The notes: generated by a model from the letters alone, not told the origin. Shown: positions 10,600 through 23,527, numbered from the stretch's first letter. The stretch: DNA of 64,000 nucleotides from Epinephelus fuscoguttatus (GCF_011397635.1 NC_064761.1:40326143-40390142); one strand, 5' to 3'. A program made the numbers and translations.

Positions 10600-11824
10600 C
10601 TTGCACCTAAAGAATCTACTTTTCACTTTAATTTCTCAGAGGGTTTCCCAAAAATCACCCATACACAGGTAAGTTACACAAATGAATGCAGGCACGATGT
10701 AAGAAGTTTAACAAGTTTTATTACTCACAATAAAATAATTTCTTTATTAAGTTATTTCTCTTTTTTTTTTTTTTTTAAAAAAAACCCAGTTATATAGTTC
10801 TTTTTATTTCCAAAGGGTACATTATTAATCTGTACCAGTGACTCAAAAGTTAAGTTAGAAAGAGAGAGTCAACAACTATAGCTGTTTTTGAGGTCAACTG
10901 TGCAACTAAACAAAAAGAAAGAAAAGAAACCAAACAAAATATCTATATACAAAACAACTGCAAACTCTAATCAAAACGAAAGAAAAACAAAAATAAACAT
11001 GCTAAATTTAGCAGGTCCTCAATGCTGTGTTAACTTCCCACCCTCCACTAAGGAGTCACGGTCTGAGGTCAGTCTTGAACTACAATACACTACTTTAAAA
11101 AAAGGGCGTCTAAACGACGAAGGCAGAGCGGCAGAGCGGCAGAGCGGCTGTCTAAGTGAGCCAGGCAAAACAAAAAGAAAACAAACTATGGAGGTAAGAG
11201 GCAAGGCAGGGCAAAACAGCAGCCTAACGCCAGGCAAACTTTAAAAGAGACACAGAGTGAGCGTTAGTAACCAATACATCAGCTACATAAGCACTAGCAG
11301 ACAAAATAACATTGGGCTTGTGGCACTGTTTACCTGTGTGGTCAGCTATAGCCTGCACAAATCAATAATCTGGCTGTTGGAAGCTAATGGCGGCAGCGGT
11401 GGCTAACCGGAAGGGGACACACACACACACACACCTCGGCTCAACACGCCAACCTACAACAGAGAACTGTCAACATGGCACCTTATAACATCTTCACAGC
11501 ATCATAAGACTGTGCTACACATACCTGGAGAACGAACACAAGGCACATACTACGCCGGGAAACCACGGCTCGGCGGAGCTGCACGCCGGCCAGCACTTGC
11601 TTCAGCAGGGGAGAGAGGGCGACTAAACGACAGCGGGGGGTATATGAACAGGTCCACATTAGCAGCCAATAACGCGGCTGCACTACAGGTGCCGGTAAGG
11701 GGCGTGACACACACCTGCCGCGATCGCCGTGCCTACTGCAACATAAACAGACTGAGGGACACAGAAAAGAAATGCAATATATACACTGTAAATAACCACC
11801 CGGTTACACTACAAAACACCTAAC
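10600..11824. other. Unassigned segment between two minisatellite blocks, with a GC-rich core
   Basis: About 1.2 kb separates the two tandem-repeat blocks. It starts AT-rich with long A and T runs and becomes CpG-rich from about 11.1 to 11.74 kb, with short direct repeats (GCAGAGCGGCAGAGCGG near 11126) and an (AC)9-10 tract near 11417. ORFs of about 100 codons exist on both strands but match no family I know. It could be a transposon or LTR inserted into one array, or a remnant CpG promoter. Confidence 0.35.
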
Positions 11825-12560
11825 AATGGTTTCCTACAAACACCTACAACAGATGCCTAAAAAAACCGCTAGAAATACATCAAGGGGTCGCTACAAAACA
11901 CCTTAGATTGGTGCCTAAAGAGCTGCTAGAAACACAACGACAGGTCGCTACAGAACACCCACATTTAGTACCTAAAAAGCAGCTGGAAAAACACCAATGG
12001 TTGGCTACAAAACATCTAAAATAGGTGCCTAAAAAAATGCGAGAAACACAACGAGGGGTCACTACACCTACGATTAGTGCCTAAAAGGCTGCTGGACAAA
12101 CAGCTACAAGTTGCTACAAAACTCCTTAGATCGGTGCCTAAAGAGCTGCTAGAAACACAATGAGGGGTTGCTACAAAACACCTTAGATTGCTGACTAAAA
12201 GCTGTTGGAAAAACAGCGACAGGTTGCTACAAAACACCTTAGATTGGTGTCTAAAGAGCTGCTAGAAACACAATGAGGGGTCGCTACAAAACACCTTAGA
12301 TTGCTGACTAAAAGTTGTTGGAAAAACAGCGACAGGTTGCTACAAAACACCTTAGATTGGTGTCTAAAGAGCTGCTAGAAACACAATGAGGGGTCGCTAC
12401 AAAACACCTTAGATTGCTGACTAAAAGTTGTTGGAAAAACAGCGACAGGTTGCTACAAAACACCTTAGATTGGTGCCTAAAGAGCTGCTAGAAATACAAC
12501 AAGGGGTCGCAACAAAACACCTATGTTTGATGCCTAAAAAGCCACTGGAAACTCAGCAAC
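11825..12560. repeat. Minisatellite block 2 with 113-bp higher-order unit
   Basis: Roughly 13 units of about 56-57 bp. From about 12.07 kb two unit types alternate, giving a 113-bp dimer: the phrase TTGCTGACTAAAAG starts at 12188, 12301 and 12414. Adjacent dimers are almost identical while edge units are diverged, the pattern expected from recent unequal exchange in the centre. Confidence 0.92.
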
Positions 12561-12599
12561 GACTCACTAAATTCCGTCTGGTTTTGTTGTTTGTTGGTC

Positions 12600-14600
12600 T
12601 TGAACAGTGGTCTGCAACCTGGCAACACACTTATGTGACACACCATCAACCACCCCCTTCACCTCACGATGACAAAGTCAGCTCATATACTACATCACTT
12701 GAAATGTTGATACGATACATATGAAACATGCAGAAATGTTCAATGCCTCATTTTCTTCTGGCGACTGGGCTGAAAAACAAATTCACCATTTGAACTTTTT
12801 ACTCATTTTCAAAGCTCTGTGATACAGAAGTCAAATGAATTGTAGATGTAAACGAATAATTACAGTCCCTACTTCTCTGTGCACTGCTCAAATGTGTGGA
12901 GAAACATAATGACAGCCATAGTTGTTGCACTGGAAGATGCTACTGATGTTCTGGTAATTCACTGTCAGTGTTCTTCATTGAATTTTCTGCAGGTTGCCAC
13001 TGTCTGTGAAATTAATGGTTGCTGTTATAGAAATGAAGCAAGTCATTCTGTTTTTCTGCAGGGCTTTTCAAAGGGAAAGGCAGGTTCTTGGTGTGTACGT
13101 GTGTGTGTGTGCCAGATTTATGAATTGTATGTCTTCTATTAATAGCATGAAGAGCCTTTGTCTAACTTATTATCCAGTGAGGTCTCTTCGCACGAAAGCG
13201 TCATAGTTTAGCAAACAGGGAGAAGATGTACTGCATGAGCTGACACACTGGCGAAGTCTGGAGGTAGAAATACGATAGCACTGTGGGGAAAATGCTCTCG
13301 TACTTAACAACCATACCTGTGGTCACGAGATTGTTGAATGTAGAACACTTAGTCTTTCAAGAGCTTTTGGTTTGTTTACACCAGGGTCATTGCCACATTT
13401 CTCCAGCATGCAGACACTCTGCATAATTAAACTTTATTGGTAACTCAACCTCCAGTCATGATTGCTTTTCCAATCAGACGAGGCCTCATGTTAGAGTTAC
13501 TATCCCGATCAAGGTACATTCCTCATGTTGCACTCATGGGACTCCCCGAACACTAAAACCTAGTGAAACAAATATTGCCTGTATTATATCAAGTGAGGAG
13601 AAAAACAATAAGGACTTGGCCAGAACAAAAAGAACAGGAAGGAGAAGAGGGGGGTGAATTATTAGATGCTCACACAAGCTTTGGCACGCTTATTGGCTTT
13701 TGGTACACACTGTTCCAAACAGACTCGAGCTTACATGCACAATACCCCCGTCTCTGTAAACAGAAGAAAGGGGCATGTTGGGTACTGGCACTCAGTGCTC
13801 TGTAGATGAACCACAGGCTCATCGCTGTACTGACACGTTGTCACGATGGGCATCTGTTTTGGGTTTACAGAGTGGCTGAGCAGGGAACACAGAAAATTCA
13901 TACGTTTTGCTCTGAATGATAAATAAGAACATAGAAACTATACACACGGACATTTTTGATTAATTTTTTTCAGATTAGTTGATTAGTCATTTAGTGTGTT
14001 TTGTCAATAAAACCCAGTTGTTGTTTCATTGTCTCACAATATTGTGTCAAAGTAGATTTATTGTGGCCTTATCGATTAACAGGAAAAGACAATTTAATGT
14101 GAAAGTGAAAACATACCCCCACAAAATTAGCTTTATCGCTGAATATATAAAATACAAAATACTTGTCTGCACTGGACGCACAGAGCCCCAGCTGCTCTGT
14201 AGGAGAGGTGGGCAGGCCTTTTGCATTTTCCTCGTATATCACCCATGCATTTATATAATTTGTCTTTAAGAGAAAACAAAGATTGCTAAATCACGTTAAA
14301 AACCTGGCGACCAACTGGAACAGAGTATGGATCAGGAAACGCACATGCAAGGAGTGCAAGACTGACACAGACCCACAGTTATAGTATGACTGTACCATGT
14401 GTGTATCTGATCAACTGGTACCAATCTGTAGTTGTCTGTGGACCCAGAACACTGAAAGTACATCCAAGCCTTAAGTCTGTATTTGGTGGATGTACCTTTG
14501 GCAGTGTTACAACCTTGACTTCGGGTGGATAAGTCTGTATCAGTAGCACACAGCAAACTTTTCTTCTCTGTGAAATTGCTAATGCTGCTCAAGGGCTGTG
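12600..14600. other. Intergenic, no gene seen
   Basis: Unique-looking AT-rich sequence. No ORF resembles a known protein. Confidence 0.6.
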
Positions 14601-14620
14601 CAACGTGACACAGTTTTTAA

Positions 14621-16167
14621 AGGAGCAATAAGCGAAATTCATCATTTCTAGATTGAAGGAATTAAAAAAATGCTATGTGAAGAACTAGAAGTGTAATTTC
14701 ATCTTGAGTATAGCATGACCTCACACACCCTCTCTCTGTGTTGATCTCCAGCCCCTTGTTTACAAGCCGGTCCGGCTGCGCGTTTATGTACGTTCATGTG
14801 AATCCCCCCCCCCCTCGGAGCCCTTTTTAATTACTGTAATTAGTGTTACAGTAACGTTAGGCACATGTCGCTATGTCGATTCAATTAAATTTAATGTTAC
14901 AATCATAGCATGGGTTAATGTCCGGAGCTTGAGTTATTAGCGGCTCGGTCCCAGCAATGGGTCAGGCGTTATGGTTGTGTTAGGTGTGTAGCCCGGCAGC
15001 CCAGCTAACATTTGCAATTAGCATTGTAAAATGTAGCCTGGCGGCCTGGCGGGCTGTGTTTAGCTATTTCTCTGCCTACTTCAATGATGATGGTACCTGT
15101 AATAAATGTAATATATTTGCTGAAATGGAGGCGAGGCTCAGTGACTAGAAGAGCTGGTAGAAGCTCCATAGCTGTAAGTTACTCCAGTAGCCGTAGTAGC
15201 TCTAGTGCTAACTCCAGGAGCTAACGCTAACGTCCCTACGGGAACTGCCCATTGGTCCGACAGCCCATTGTTCCGACCATATTAAACCCATTGTTCCGAA
15301 GTCTGTTCCGAAATCATCATGATGCCTGTGGTTAAGGTCTGGTTAGGTTTAGGCACAAAAACCACTTGGTTAGGGTCAGGAAAAGATCATGGTGTGGGTT
15401 AAAATGAAAAAGAAAGTGACAAACACATAAGCCGTGGGCCTGCTCCGCCTCAAGCCTTTCCCAGCTGACCCAGAGCCGGTCGCGCCCGCCGGGAGCCGTT
15501 CAGCACCGTGGACCGTCAGACTAATGGGCTGTCGGACCAATGACATGGACCCGTCCCTACTCTGCGTGAGCCGGAGCCATGAGCCGCGGTCTCATGGAAA
15601 AGAGTAGGAACGTTAGCATGGCAGCTGACTAGTGCTAACGCTAACGTCCCTACTCTTCTCCATGAGCCATCACTAACTGCTAAACTAAGCCAAACTAAGT
15701 TGGCTGTTTAGGTTTTATTTCCTCGCCCCTGTGGCGAGTGATTCTGCCTGTGGTGAAACCGGGGCTAACCAGTGCTTCCTTCTCAGGCTCCACTTCACTC
15801 AGCTGCCAGCACAGCCAGTTAGCCTCCGCTAGCTTCCCAGTTAACGTTAGCCCCGGCTCTCCGTTTGGATCCAACCGGTGCACCGAGCCCTGGTTTATTA
15901 TTCAGGTTAATGTGGAAAGAAGCAGCGGGTATATCGGGCAGCTGAGTGAAGCTGAGTGAAGTGGAGCCTGCGGAAGAAACACCAGGACCGTCTGGATGTA
16001 ATAGTCTGTGGAGATGCCGTGGTGCTCGTCTGCACAGACGAGGAGAGTGGGGTGGGGGGTGAAGAGCAGAAGTAGAGGGAGGAGTGGCTCATGACACACT
16101 TTGTTTTGGTCTACAGGCAGTGCACAACAGCGAACCTAGCGGTGAAACGATTTCGCTTTTTGCCCCT
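14621..16167. mobile_element. TTAA-flanked 1.55-kb DNA element (Kolobok/piggyBac-like), composite
   Basis: TTAA at 14617-14620 and 16168-16171 brackets the segment. The left end AGGAGCAATAAGCGAAAT matches the inverted right end AGGGGCAAAAAGCGAAAT at 16 of 18 positions. The interior is CpG-rich, has no transposase frame, and holds a hAT-like MITE at 15240-15552. It also has internal inverted copies of a 'ggctccacttcactcagctgcc' phrase (about 15787-15809 and 15939-15968). Part of it (15.77-15.99 kb) is related to the element at 40.84-41.57 kb. Confidence 0.65.
15240..15552. mobile_element. hAT-like MITE with 8-bp target duplication
   Basis: CATTGGTCCGACAGCCCATT (15250-15269) is perfectly inverted at 15523-15542. 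The outer ends are GGG...CCC. The 8-mer GTCCCTAC occurs immediately outside both ends (15232-15239 and 15553-15560), the duplication length expected of hAT insertion. The core carries the common teleost phrase 'ccacttggttagggtcagg' followed by 'aaaagatcatgg'. Confidence 0.8.
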
Positions 16168-16171
16168 TTAA

Positions 16172-17190
16172 ATCTCTTAATGTTTTAAAACAATAAAATT
16201 CACGTCCAAACGTCCTCCATTAATATTTTTACAGGCACTGTGATAAACAACATGCAAAATGCAATTTCACAGAGCCCACAGTGATGTCTTTAAAGTGCTT
16301 GTTTTGTCGCATCAACAGTTAAAAACCAAAAGGTTTTCAGTTTGTAAAGAAAACTGTATGTAAGGACACTGACAGCTACTGGAAACCATTCCAAATATTG
16401 GCAAGTAAAGCTTATTGTAATTCTGATAAATTCACATTCATGTCCACACAGAAACTCAAATAACTATTTTCCCAATAACATAATCCTAAAAATACACACA
16501 TGCAGAAATATTCATTCAGGTGATGACCCTGTTCACAGCCTCCTCTGTGGTCTGCCTCAACTATCCCAAAATGCACCTGTTCTGCTCCACAGCCACTTTC
16601 AGTCAGTGAGACAGCGGCGGCGGCAGCACAATAGCCGCATTGTTCTCATTACACAAAGCAGGGAGCAGAAGAGTTCACTGTGACCATCTAATACAGGCAG
16701 CACTAGAGACTATATCTGTAAGTGTGCTTGTATAAATGTGTGGATTTGAGGGAGTGCATGTTATGTAGGTTACTCATGATGTCGTTAAATTGATGTAGAG
16801 CACCAAACGTAATGGGGTCACAAATGGTTTATATGTCATGTTCCCTGAACAGTTTATTTAAACTCTCTCAGGTTTATGACAGGAGGTCAGAGCGTCAGTA
16901 AATAATAGTGTCAGTCAGTCTACTATATAAAGCACTGGCCTAGATTTTGATCATTTCAAACAATTTAGGCAAGGACAGCGGCATTGTTGTTTTTGTGTCA
17001 GGCCGTGGGTTCAGGGTGACCAAAGAGTATCTGTACAGACTTTTATTAGGATGATGAAAAAGGCAATGAACAGTGACTCTTAATTTAGAGAGAATCTAAT
17101 GAAACATGAGAGAGCACAATCTTATGCTATTAGCACCTGCCTAAAATGGGTAGTATATCAGAAATCTGCACGCCATTTGGAACACAGCCA

Positions 17191-17241
<51 letters not shown>

Positions 17242-18350
17242 CATATACCATGTCCCCTGCATATTTTCCTCATCTCCATAGCAGCTCCAGATTCCTGGGC
17301 TGCCCCTCTTCTCCTCTGGAGGCTCACGAGCATCTTGTCCTGATCACGTTCAATAACAATAGATGTGTTTGTATAACTGGATGTCTATGGTGAGCTGAGA
17401 TGGCTGCGAGAAAGCACTGGAGCTTGACCCACTTTCCAGTCCTGTAACCACATTAATTCACTCTGCCAGGTGCTTGAGAGACTGGAGGTCTGCTAAGTGA
17501 ATATACAGAGAACTTTTAGTTGCCTTTACACAGCAGCATGGGCTAAAGCTTTTAACACAACAGGATAAAGGAGCTCAGGAGGTTTTCTTGTATCGCTATG
17601 TCTCAACAGAAAAATGCAAATACAAGGAGTTTATACAGATAAAGAAATGCAGTACGTCTTGATTTTGTTACAGCACCTAACAACAGTATTAGTCATGTTA
17701 TCAATTACTCATTACATATTACTCACTAAAACTCAACAGTAAAGGTGTTCAGTTACTTCACTGGTTACTTGACTCTTGTTATTCAGCCCAACTACTTCAA
17801 ACGTGCCTCTAAACAACTTAAAATCCACACTCTGGCATCATATCCTGTATTTAACAGGCGACATGTACAATTAGAAAACAAGACATTTCCATCCACCTGT
17901 TTTTGCATCTTCAGTTTGCACATTAAAAAAAACCTTGGTGGAAACGCCAGAGAGTTGAGGTATCACGATGTAGTCCAAGTATTGATAAAAGCCAAATGTG
18001 ACAAAGTGTAATGGAATCAGACTTCTTGTGAATACATCATGATGTACATGAAGCATGTGGCTTATGCATACACGGCAGCTTCTTCTTCACCGGAGACAAA
18101 AAAATGATGGCAGATGAAACCAGAGAACATCCTGCAATGGGATCACTCCCACAAGACAGCAATCTTTGACTTAAAATGTTCTTGGGCCAGGGAGGTAAAG
18201 TGGTGGAGAATGGCCCCTTCACTACTTCCTGCCTCCTACCTCCGGCACCCTGGCTCGGACCACACCCACCTTCGACCTTGTCCTTCATTTTTGTTTTATG
18301 CCTGCATCTTTCAAGTTTGCAATGCTATCGCAGTGACAAAATCTATCCAC
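16172..18350. other. Intergenic, no gene seen; one long (CA)n
   Basis: No coding exon recognised. It contains the (CA)n tract at 17192-17238. Confidence 0.6.
17192..17238. repeat. (CA)n microsatellite
   Basis: About 23 CA units. The flanking ORFs are poly(His-Thr) artefacts. Confidence 0.97.
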
Positions 18351-18357
18351 AGACGAA

Positions 18358-21128
18358 TGTTGGGCAGTAACACGTTACTACAAAATCTTTACAGTAACAA
18401 TATTATTTTTTCCAGTAATGAGTAGTGTAATTAATTACTAATAAAATTAGTTTCAACGTTACCTTTGTTATCACATCACTAATGACCTGAAATACAACAA
18501 TCACATCAGCGGACTCATTTTTGAGTCGTCATACCGCACGGGCACGTCACAAAACAGCAAGCTAGTTTGGAGGATGAAAATACTGACATTAGGGGCTGGA
18601 AATAATCGCATGACTTTTGATTTTGTCGTGAGGAAAGATGACAAGAACACCGTTGCTGCAGGTAGTCAGACTAAAACTCTTTCCACTGCAAAACACACCT
18701 CAAACCTCTTGTCTGAAACACCTCAGCTACTACGACTGACAACACAACAACACGAAGCTCTAGGAAATACACCCCACCAATGGTAAGCCCTTCTTGGCCA
18801 CAGAGGTCGGCTGGAGCCCTGCAGTGGCTAAACAACCAAAACTGTAATTTACAGCTGCAGGCTACAAAGAAGTGATGAAGCTGCTGGATGTGTTGTAGAT
18901 GATGTTACTCCACGAGATACTCTCCGTCTTTGGGGCAGACATTCACACAGAGACACACATCTGAATTTTGGAGAGATATGCAGTTACCAATTTTAAGGGG
19001 TATAACGGAAAAGTAATATAACACAGAGTGTAATGAATTACTGTTGGCAGGGAGTAATACTATTACTTTTGAAATGAGTAATGAGTGATTGCTTTTGTTG
19101 AGGTTTGTCCGACATTGTTTTTGCTATGCCATTGCCCTCTCTTCTTCTACATTGATTTAAATGCACCTAACTGGACACTAAGTTCCAAAAACTGTTTATC
19201 TTGATGCAGCCAACACAACAGTAGTGGATGGAAATGTACATTAAATTGATGCCTAGCTTAACGTTAGCTTTAAGACAGCTCAAGGATAGTGTTCAACTGG
19301 GGTCCAACTGAAGACTCTATACAGTGATGGATGACGCGTTGCCACGTCCTCACACTGCACAAAAATGACGCCAAAAAATACCAGACATGAGTGCTGCCAT
19401 CAAGCACTGGTGAGGTCATTTGGAGCCAGATTGTACAGTGGCTATCACTAGGTGGAGCTGAGGAAAAGAGTTGCAGCCCATACACCCATCCGAACCACTC
19501 GCGAACAGTGTCACTGATCAAGAGTGCATTGATTGACACACACAGCTGTCGATCATGACATCACACCCCCCTTTTTATAGCATCAAATAACTCATTATTA
19601 CCAAACTTATCAGAAAAATACAGCAGTTACAGCAGTGTGAGGTAGCCTACTACTATGATCTTTTAGTTTGGCTCATGTCCCATCCGCTAACATGGAGAAG
19701 GCAGGGTTTATGATCTGTACTGCAGCCAGCCACCAGAGCTAGAAGTCAGCAGGCTTCTATCTCCTCTACCTGCAGCCCAGGATTGTATCAGTGTCTGTAG
19801 CTCGTATAAAAATGCAACAGATTGCATTGATTACACTCTTGGTTTGTTTGTGTCATTCTTTTCGTTGGGTATTACAAGCAACAGTTTGTAGTTTTATGGT
19901 GTGCAGTAAAACATCTAACTTTTGCTAATCTATATGTTATATAATGTAGTTTTAAGTACCACGCCCATGCTTGTAAGTACTTAGGCCATGTAAGCCAAAC
20001 AGAAATATGGATAATTCGCAGACAACAGCACTGGAATACTTTATCTATAAAGCAATACTGGGCAAACTTCCAGCTGGGTTTTAACAGATCTGGGGAAAAC
20101 TGCATTCTCCTACACTGCACCATGGACATTAAACAATCTTCAAAAAGATCTAAAATTCAAAACACTTATATCCATTGATGAATTCAAGGACATCATAAAG
20201 AATGTGGTGACAGAGACATGTGCTTGTTTTTCCTGAGAGGCCACTACGTTTGAACGGTTGTTGTTTTATTGTGGAATTTTTGTATTACGTGTTGTATTTT
20301 GAATGTGTTTTGATTGGCTGCTACCTCGGCCAGGGCTGTCTTGTAAAAGAGATTTTCAGTCTCCATGGGAACTCCTGGTTAAATAAAGGTTGAATAAAAC
20401 AATATATCTGACAGCATCGATTTCTCGCTCTTCCTGGGCAGGCAGAATACGTCCCACCTCAAGAGAGTGATTCACTCGATCTCTTTCAATGAGTGTAGCA
20501 GCTAGGCTGTCTGAACTGAAGTCAAATTCAGTTGCATCTCAATCATTCACAGGCAGCGTGAGCGGTACCTGATAGTAACCCCGAATAGGAGGAGGGATTC
20601 ATGAGCACTTGGACGTTTGACAGGCTGACCCAGTACACATTAAAAGAGTCATTCAAAAAGATTCATTTTTGACCATCGCTATTTTAGGGTAGCTATCTTG
20701 CTGTTCATCTTATATACAGCCATAAGGTCTAGTTATGAACATAACCTGAGGATTTCTGAATTTTGGCTCACCAGTGGGATAACATTAACAAGCTAGCTCA
20801 GGACACTCAACATGTTCTAGTGGAAGCTTTAGCTGCCTCCCTTCCCCTGCAGCACTTGTAACAAACATGTGCCAGAGTCTGTCAGCTGAAGGAAGAAAGA
20901 CTGAAATGATATCAACCCTCTCACTTCTGGTACAGCAGCAGAAAGTAAATGTTATAAAGGACACTGCTGAGAGAGGTGACCTTGAGAATCTGGAAGGATC
21001 CTCTCAGTCTGCCGCTGAAATAGTGATGTAAATGCTGAATTTCAGATTGTGATCCCTTGTAGTATGCTGCTGAAAAAAGTAATCACATTACCGTAAGGCA
21101 TCTTTAAGTAATGCATTACAACACTGCC
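18358..21128. mobile_element. Possible 2.8-kb DNA element with degenerate 'GTTACT/TAATGCATTAC' ends, containing a LINE tail
   Basis: The left end near 18358 (GTTGGGCAGTAACACGTTAC, then alternating TAATTACT motifs) resembles the inverted right end near 21128 (GGCAGTGTTGTAATGCATTA). This type of terminus is common in teleost DNA repeats. A further internal copy of such a motif lies at 19.0-19.1 kb, so the boundaries may instead reflect two partial copies. No transposase is seen. Confidence 0.35.
20060..20400 (+). mobile_element. 3' end of a LINE (non-LTR retrotransposon)
   Basis: From 20087 one frame reads DLGKTAFSYTAPWTLNNLQ, then KDLKFKTLISIDEFKDIIKN, and stops at 20234-20236. This is the characteristic C-terminus of a teleost LINE polyprotein. 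About 165 bp of 3' UTR follows, with 'ctcggccagg', 'aaaagagatttt' and the tail 'cctggttaaataaaggttgaataaa'. It is 5'-truncated, as usual for LINE insertions. Confidence 0.85.
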
Positions 21129-21129
21129 T

Positions 21130-22195
21130 TACAGTGGTCTCAAATCCCAAAAATGTCCTCCCAGCTCATTGTTGATGCTCTGAAATGCAGCTATGAATTG
21201 TGAGGTTTAAAATCTGTGAGCCAGGAGGAAATTTGGGGATTTGATGGGCGCATTAACAAAATCTGGGAATGCACCTTACATTGCAGTGTACACATTTCTT
21301 CACGTTCTGCAGAGACCTAAACATCTGTTGAATGTACTAATTTTGTGAGTGCTATATTAACGCACAGATATTTGCTTTTCCATTAGATATTGAGATCCTC
21401 TCTGACGCAGCTGCACGAAGTGAAACATTCCTCCGAGAATAATCACAGCGCTCACCTTGAATTTCTTTTCAAACCAGTGAAATCTGCCACAGAGGAGGAA
21501 AATAGCTGCAGTGACAATGTTCATGTGGGCTCATCTTATAATTATATATATAGTCTTGCTTATAAGTTTTTATCAGTAATATTAATAAAATCTCATTGCA
21601 ATCTTTCTTCTACAGTGACAGGACTTGAGTGTCATTTTCAGTCACCTGTCTGTGATGTGTGAAGCATTAGGAAGAGACAGCTCTCTGTGTGTATCCAGTG
21701 GTCTAATGAATGGGGTCGAGTGGCACATGATGGTGTGGTACTCCCTCCTTCAGGATGTCTGACGCATATCCTCCTCTTTTTTTCATCGTCTTGGTGCCAA
21801 TTTTCACGTACAGTACAGTTCGTACTGTTCAAGGACACTGACGCGTATCCTCCATTATTGCCCGGAGCAGTTTGGCCCGTCTGTGTTTTCGTCTTCATAC
21901 TCTGTGGCAACCTAATGGCCCAGCTACACCACAGCTCCTCCCTGCAGTAGACATAATGTGTTTCTGAAAGCCGGGCTGAGGGGAGAGAGTGTGTACTTAA
22001 CCAGCGTCCAAGTTGTGCCTGCTGAGGCTGCATAGAAGCAGGGGCACGAGCCCTCACAGTCACCTGCAGGCAACACAGCAAAGAGGAAAAGAGATGATCA
22101 CATCAAGGAAAACAACATGTAACACACTCAACCAATTATGCTTTATCACACCACTTATATGTGTAGGATTTTACTCGTGAACAATGTCCACATAA

Positions 22196-22196
<1 letters not shown>
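21130..22196. other. Intergenic, no gene seen
   Basis: ORFs of 147 codons (minus) and 87 codons (plus) overlap here and show no family resemblance or splice signals. Confidence 0.55.

Positions 22197-22260
<64 letters not shown>
22197..22260. repeat. (CA)n microsatellite
   Basis: About 32 CA units. Confidence 0.97.
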
Positions 22261-22264
<4 letters not shown>

Positions 22265-22962
22265 ACATCTTTATGTGTTTCAGCTTTGCGATTTCCTCTG
22301 TACAGGTGAGTTGACAAAACGTGGCATATCCTCTCCTGCCTCCAGCTACCATCACAAGTTGCACTTCCGCTAACGCACAAACACATTAAAACACCCAGCA
22401 ACTGTGTTCTCACACGCTGTCTTCCGTTTAAGCCCCCTCACAGAGCACAGACGCAGTACAGAAAGAAGTGACCTTGAGAATCCATTTGATTCATCTCAGT
22501 CTTCCTCTGAACCCTGCATACGCATAATCATGTGGAAAGGTTTTCATTCTTTGTGCAGTGTGAGGGTGCTGCATAACTTGCCAGAGCATGGGTGTCTGTG
22601 TGGGTGTGCATGCGCTTACGAATGAATGTGGGGCACTAAGTCATGTGCGTATATTCTAAGATCATTGTTGGAGGATCTCCTTCCTGAGTCTGTGCATGTA
22701 GAGGGCAGGGGCATCCCAGAGATGTTTCACTGGTCAGATGGAGCCGCTGATAATCTTGTGGTGGCACACGAAAAGCAAAAGTCATAACTGAATTTCAGGA
22801 ATGTGATTATGCTGGTGAAATGTATGGAGAGTTAAGGAATCCCATACTAATATACTTTGATTTCTTATTTTACAGTTAATATTACTTATCATCTGATGTG
22901 CACAAACTAATACTGGTATAGTTACAATCCTGTTTTGATCTGGTATAACATGTTAGCTGGGG

Positions 22963-23527
22963 GGATAGTGCACCCAAAAATGAAAATGCAGCCATTATCT
23001 ACTCACCCATATGCCGAGGGAGGCTCAGATGAAGTTTTAGAGTCCTCACAACACTTGCAGAGATCCAAGGGGAGAGGAGGTAGCAACACAACTCCACCTA
23101 ATGGAGGCTGACAGCGCCCCAGATTCAAACGTCCAAAAACACATAATTGAAACCACAAAATATCTCCATACTGCTCGTCTGTAGTGATCCAAGTGTCCTG
23201 AAGCCCCGACATAAAAAGTCCTTTGGAAAAACGTCACTTGAACTCTGCTTTTACCCTCACTGTAGCCTGTAGCTCAACAACTTTTGGATCCAACATGTAG
23301 CCCTAAGCTATCCCAACATCTTTGGTCACGATCTATCTTCGTGCTAGCTTTAAAAATGAGCATGCCACAGCGTTTTGAAGACAGTAATGGCAGCCTCTAG
23401 TTAATTTCACTGCAAGGGTCAGTGGCGGGGGCAGTAATAATATTAAGGCAGCCATGGCCCCATTTTTTAGGACAATTCTAGTAATTTCAATGGGAAGGAA
23501 AGAAAAATAACTCATGATAAACTATCC
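22963..23527. mobile_element. Non-autonomous DNA transposon (teleost 'CACCCAAAAATGAAAATGCAG' type)
   Basis: It begins GGATAGTGCACCCAAAAATG and ends with the inverse ACTATCC at 23521-23527. The phrases 'attatctactcaccc' and 'ggaggctcagatgaagttt' are typical of an abundant fish MITE. No transposase is present. Confidence 0.65.

Noticed and set aside
10190..10797. A 178-codon plus-strand ORF and Cys/Phe-rich minus-strand ORFs
   Set aside because: They run through the 57-bp minisatellite. The apparent periodic protein repeats simply reflect the DNA repeat (57 is a multiple of 3).
11825..12560. CRISPR-like array
   Set aside because: The repeats are contiguous tandem units without unique spacers, in a vertebrate genome.
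21638..22081. A 147-codon minus-strand ORF
   Set aside because: There is no recognisable domain, composition bias for coding or splice context, and an overlapping ORF lies on the opposite strand.
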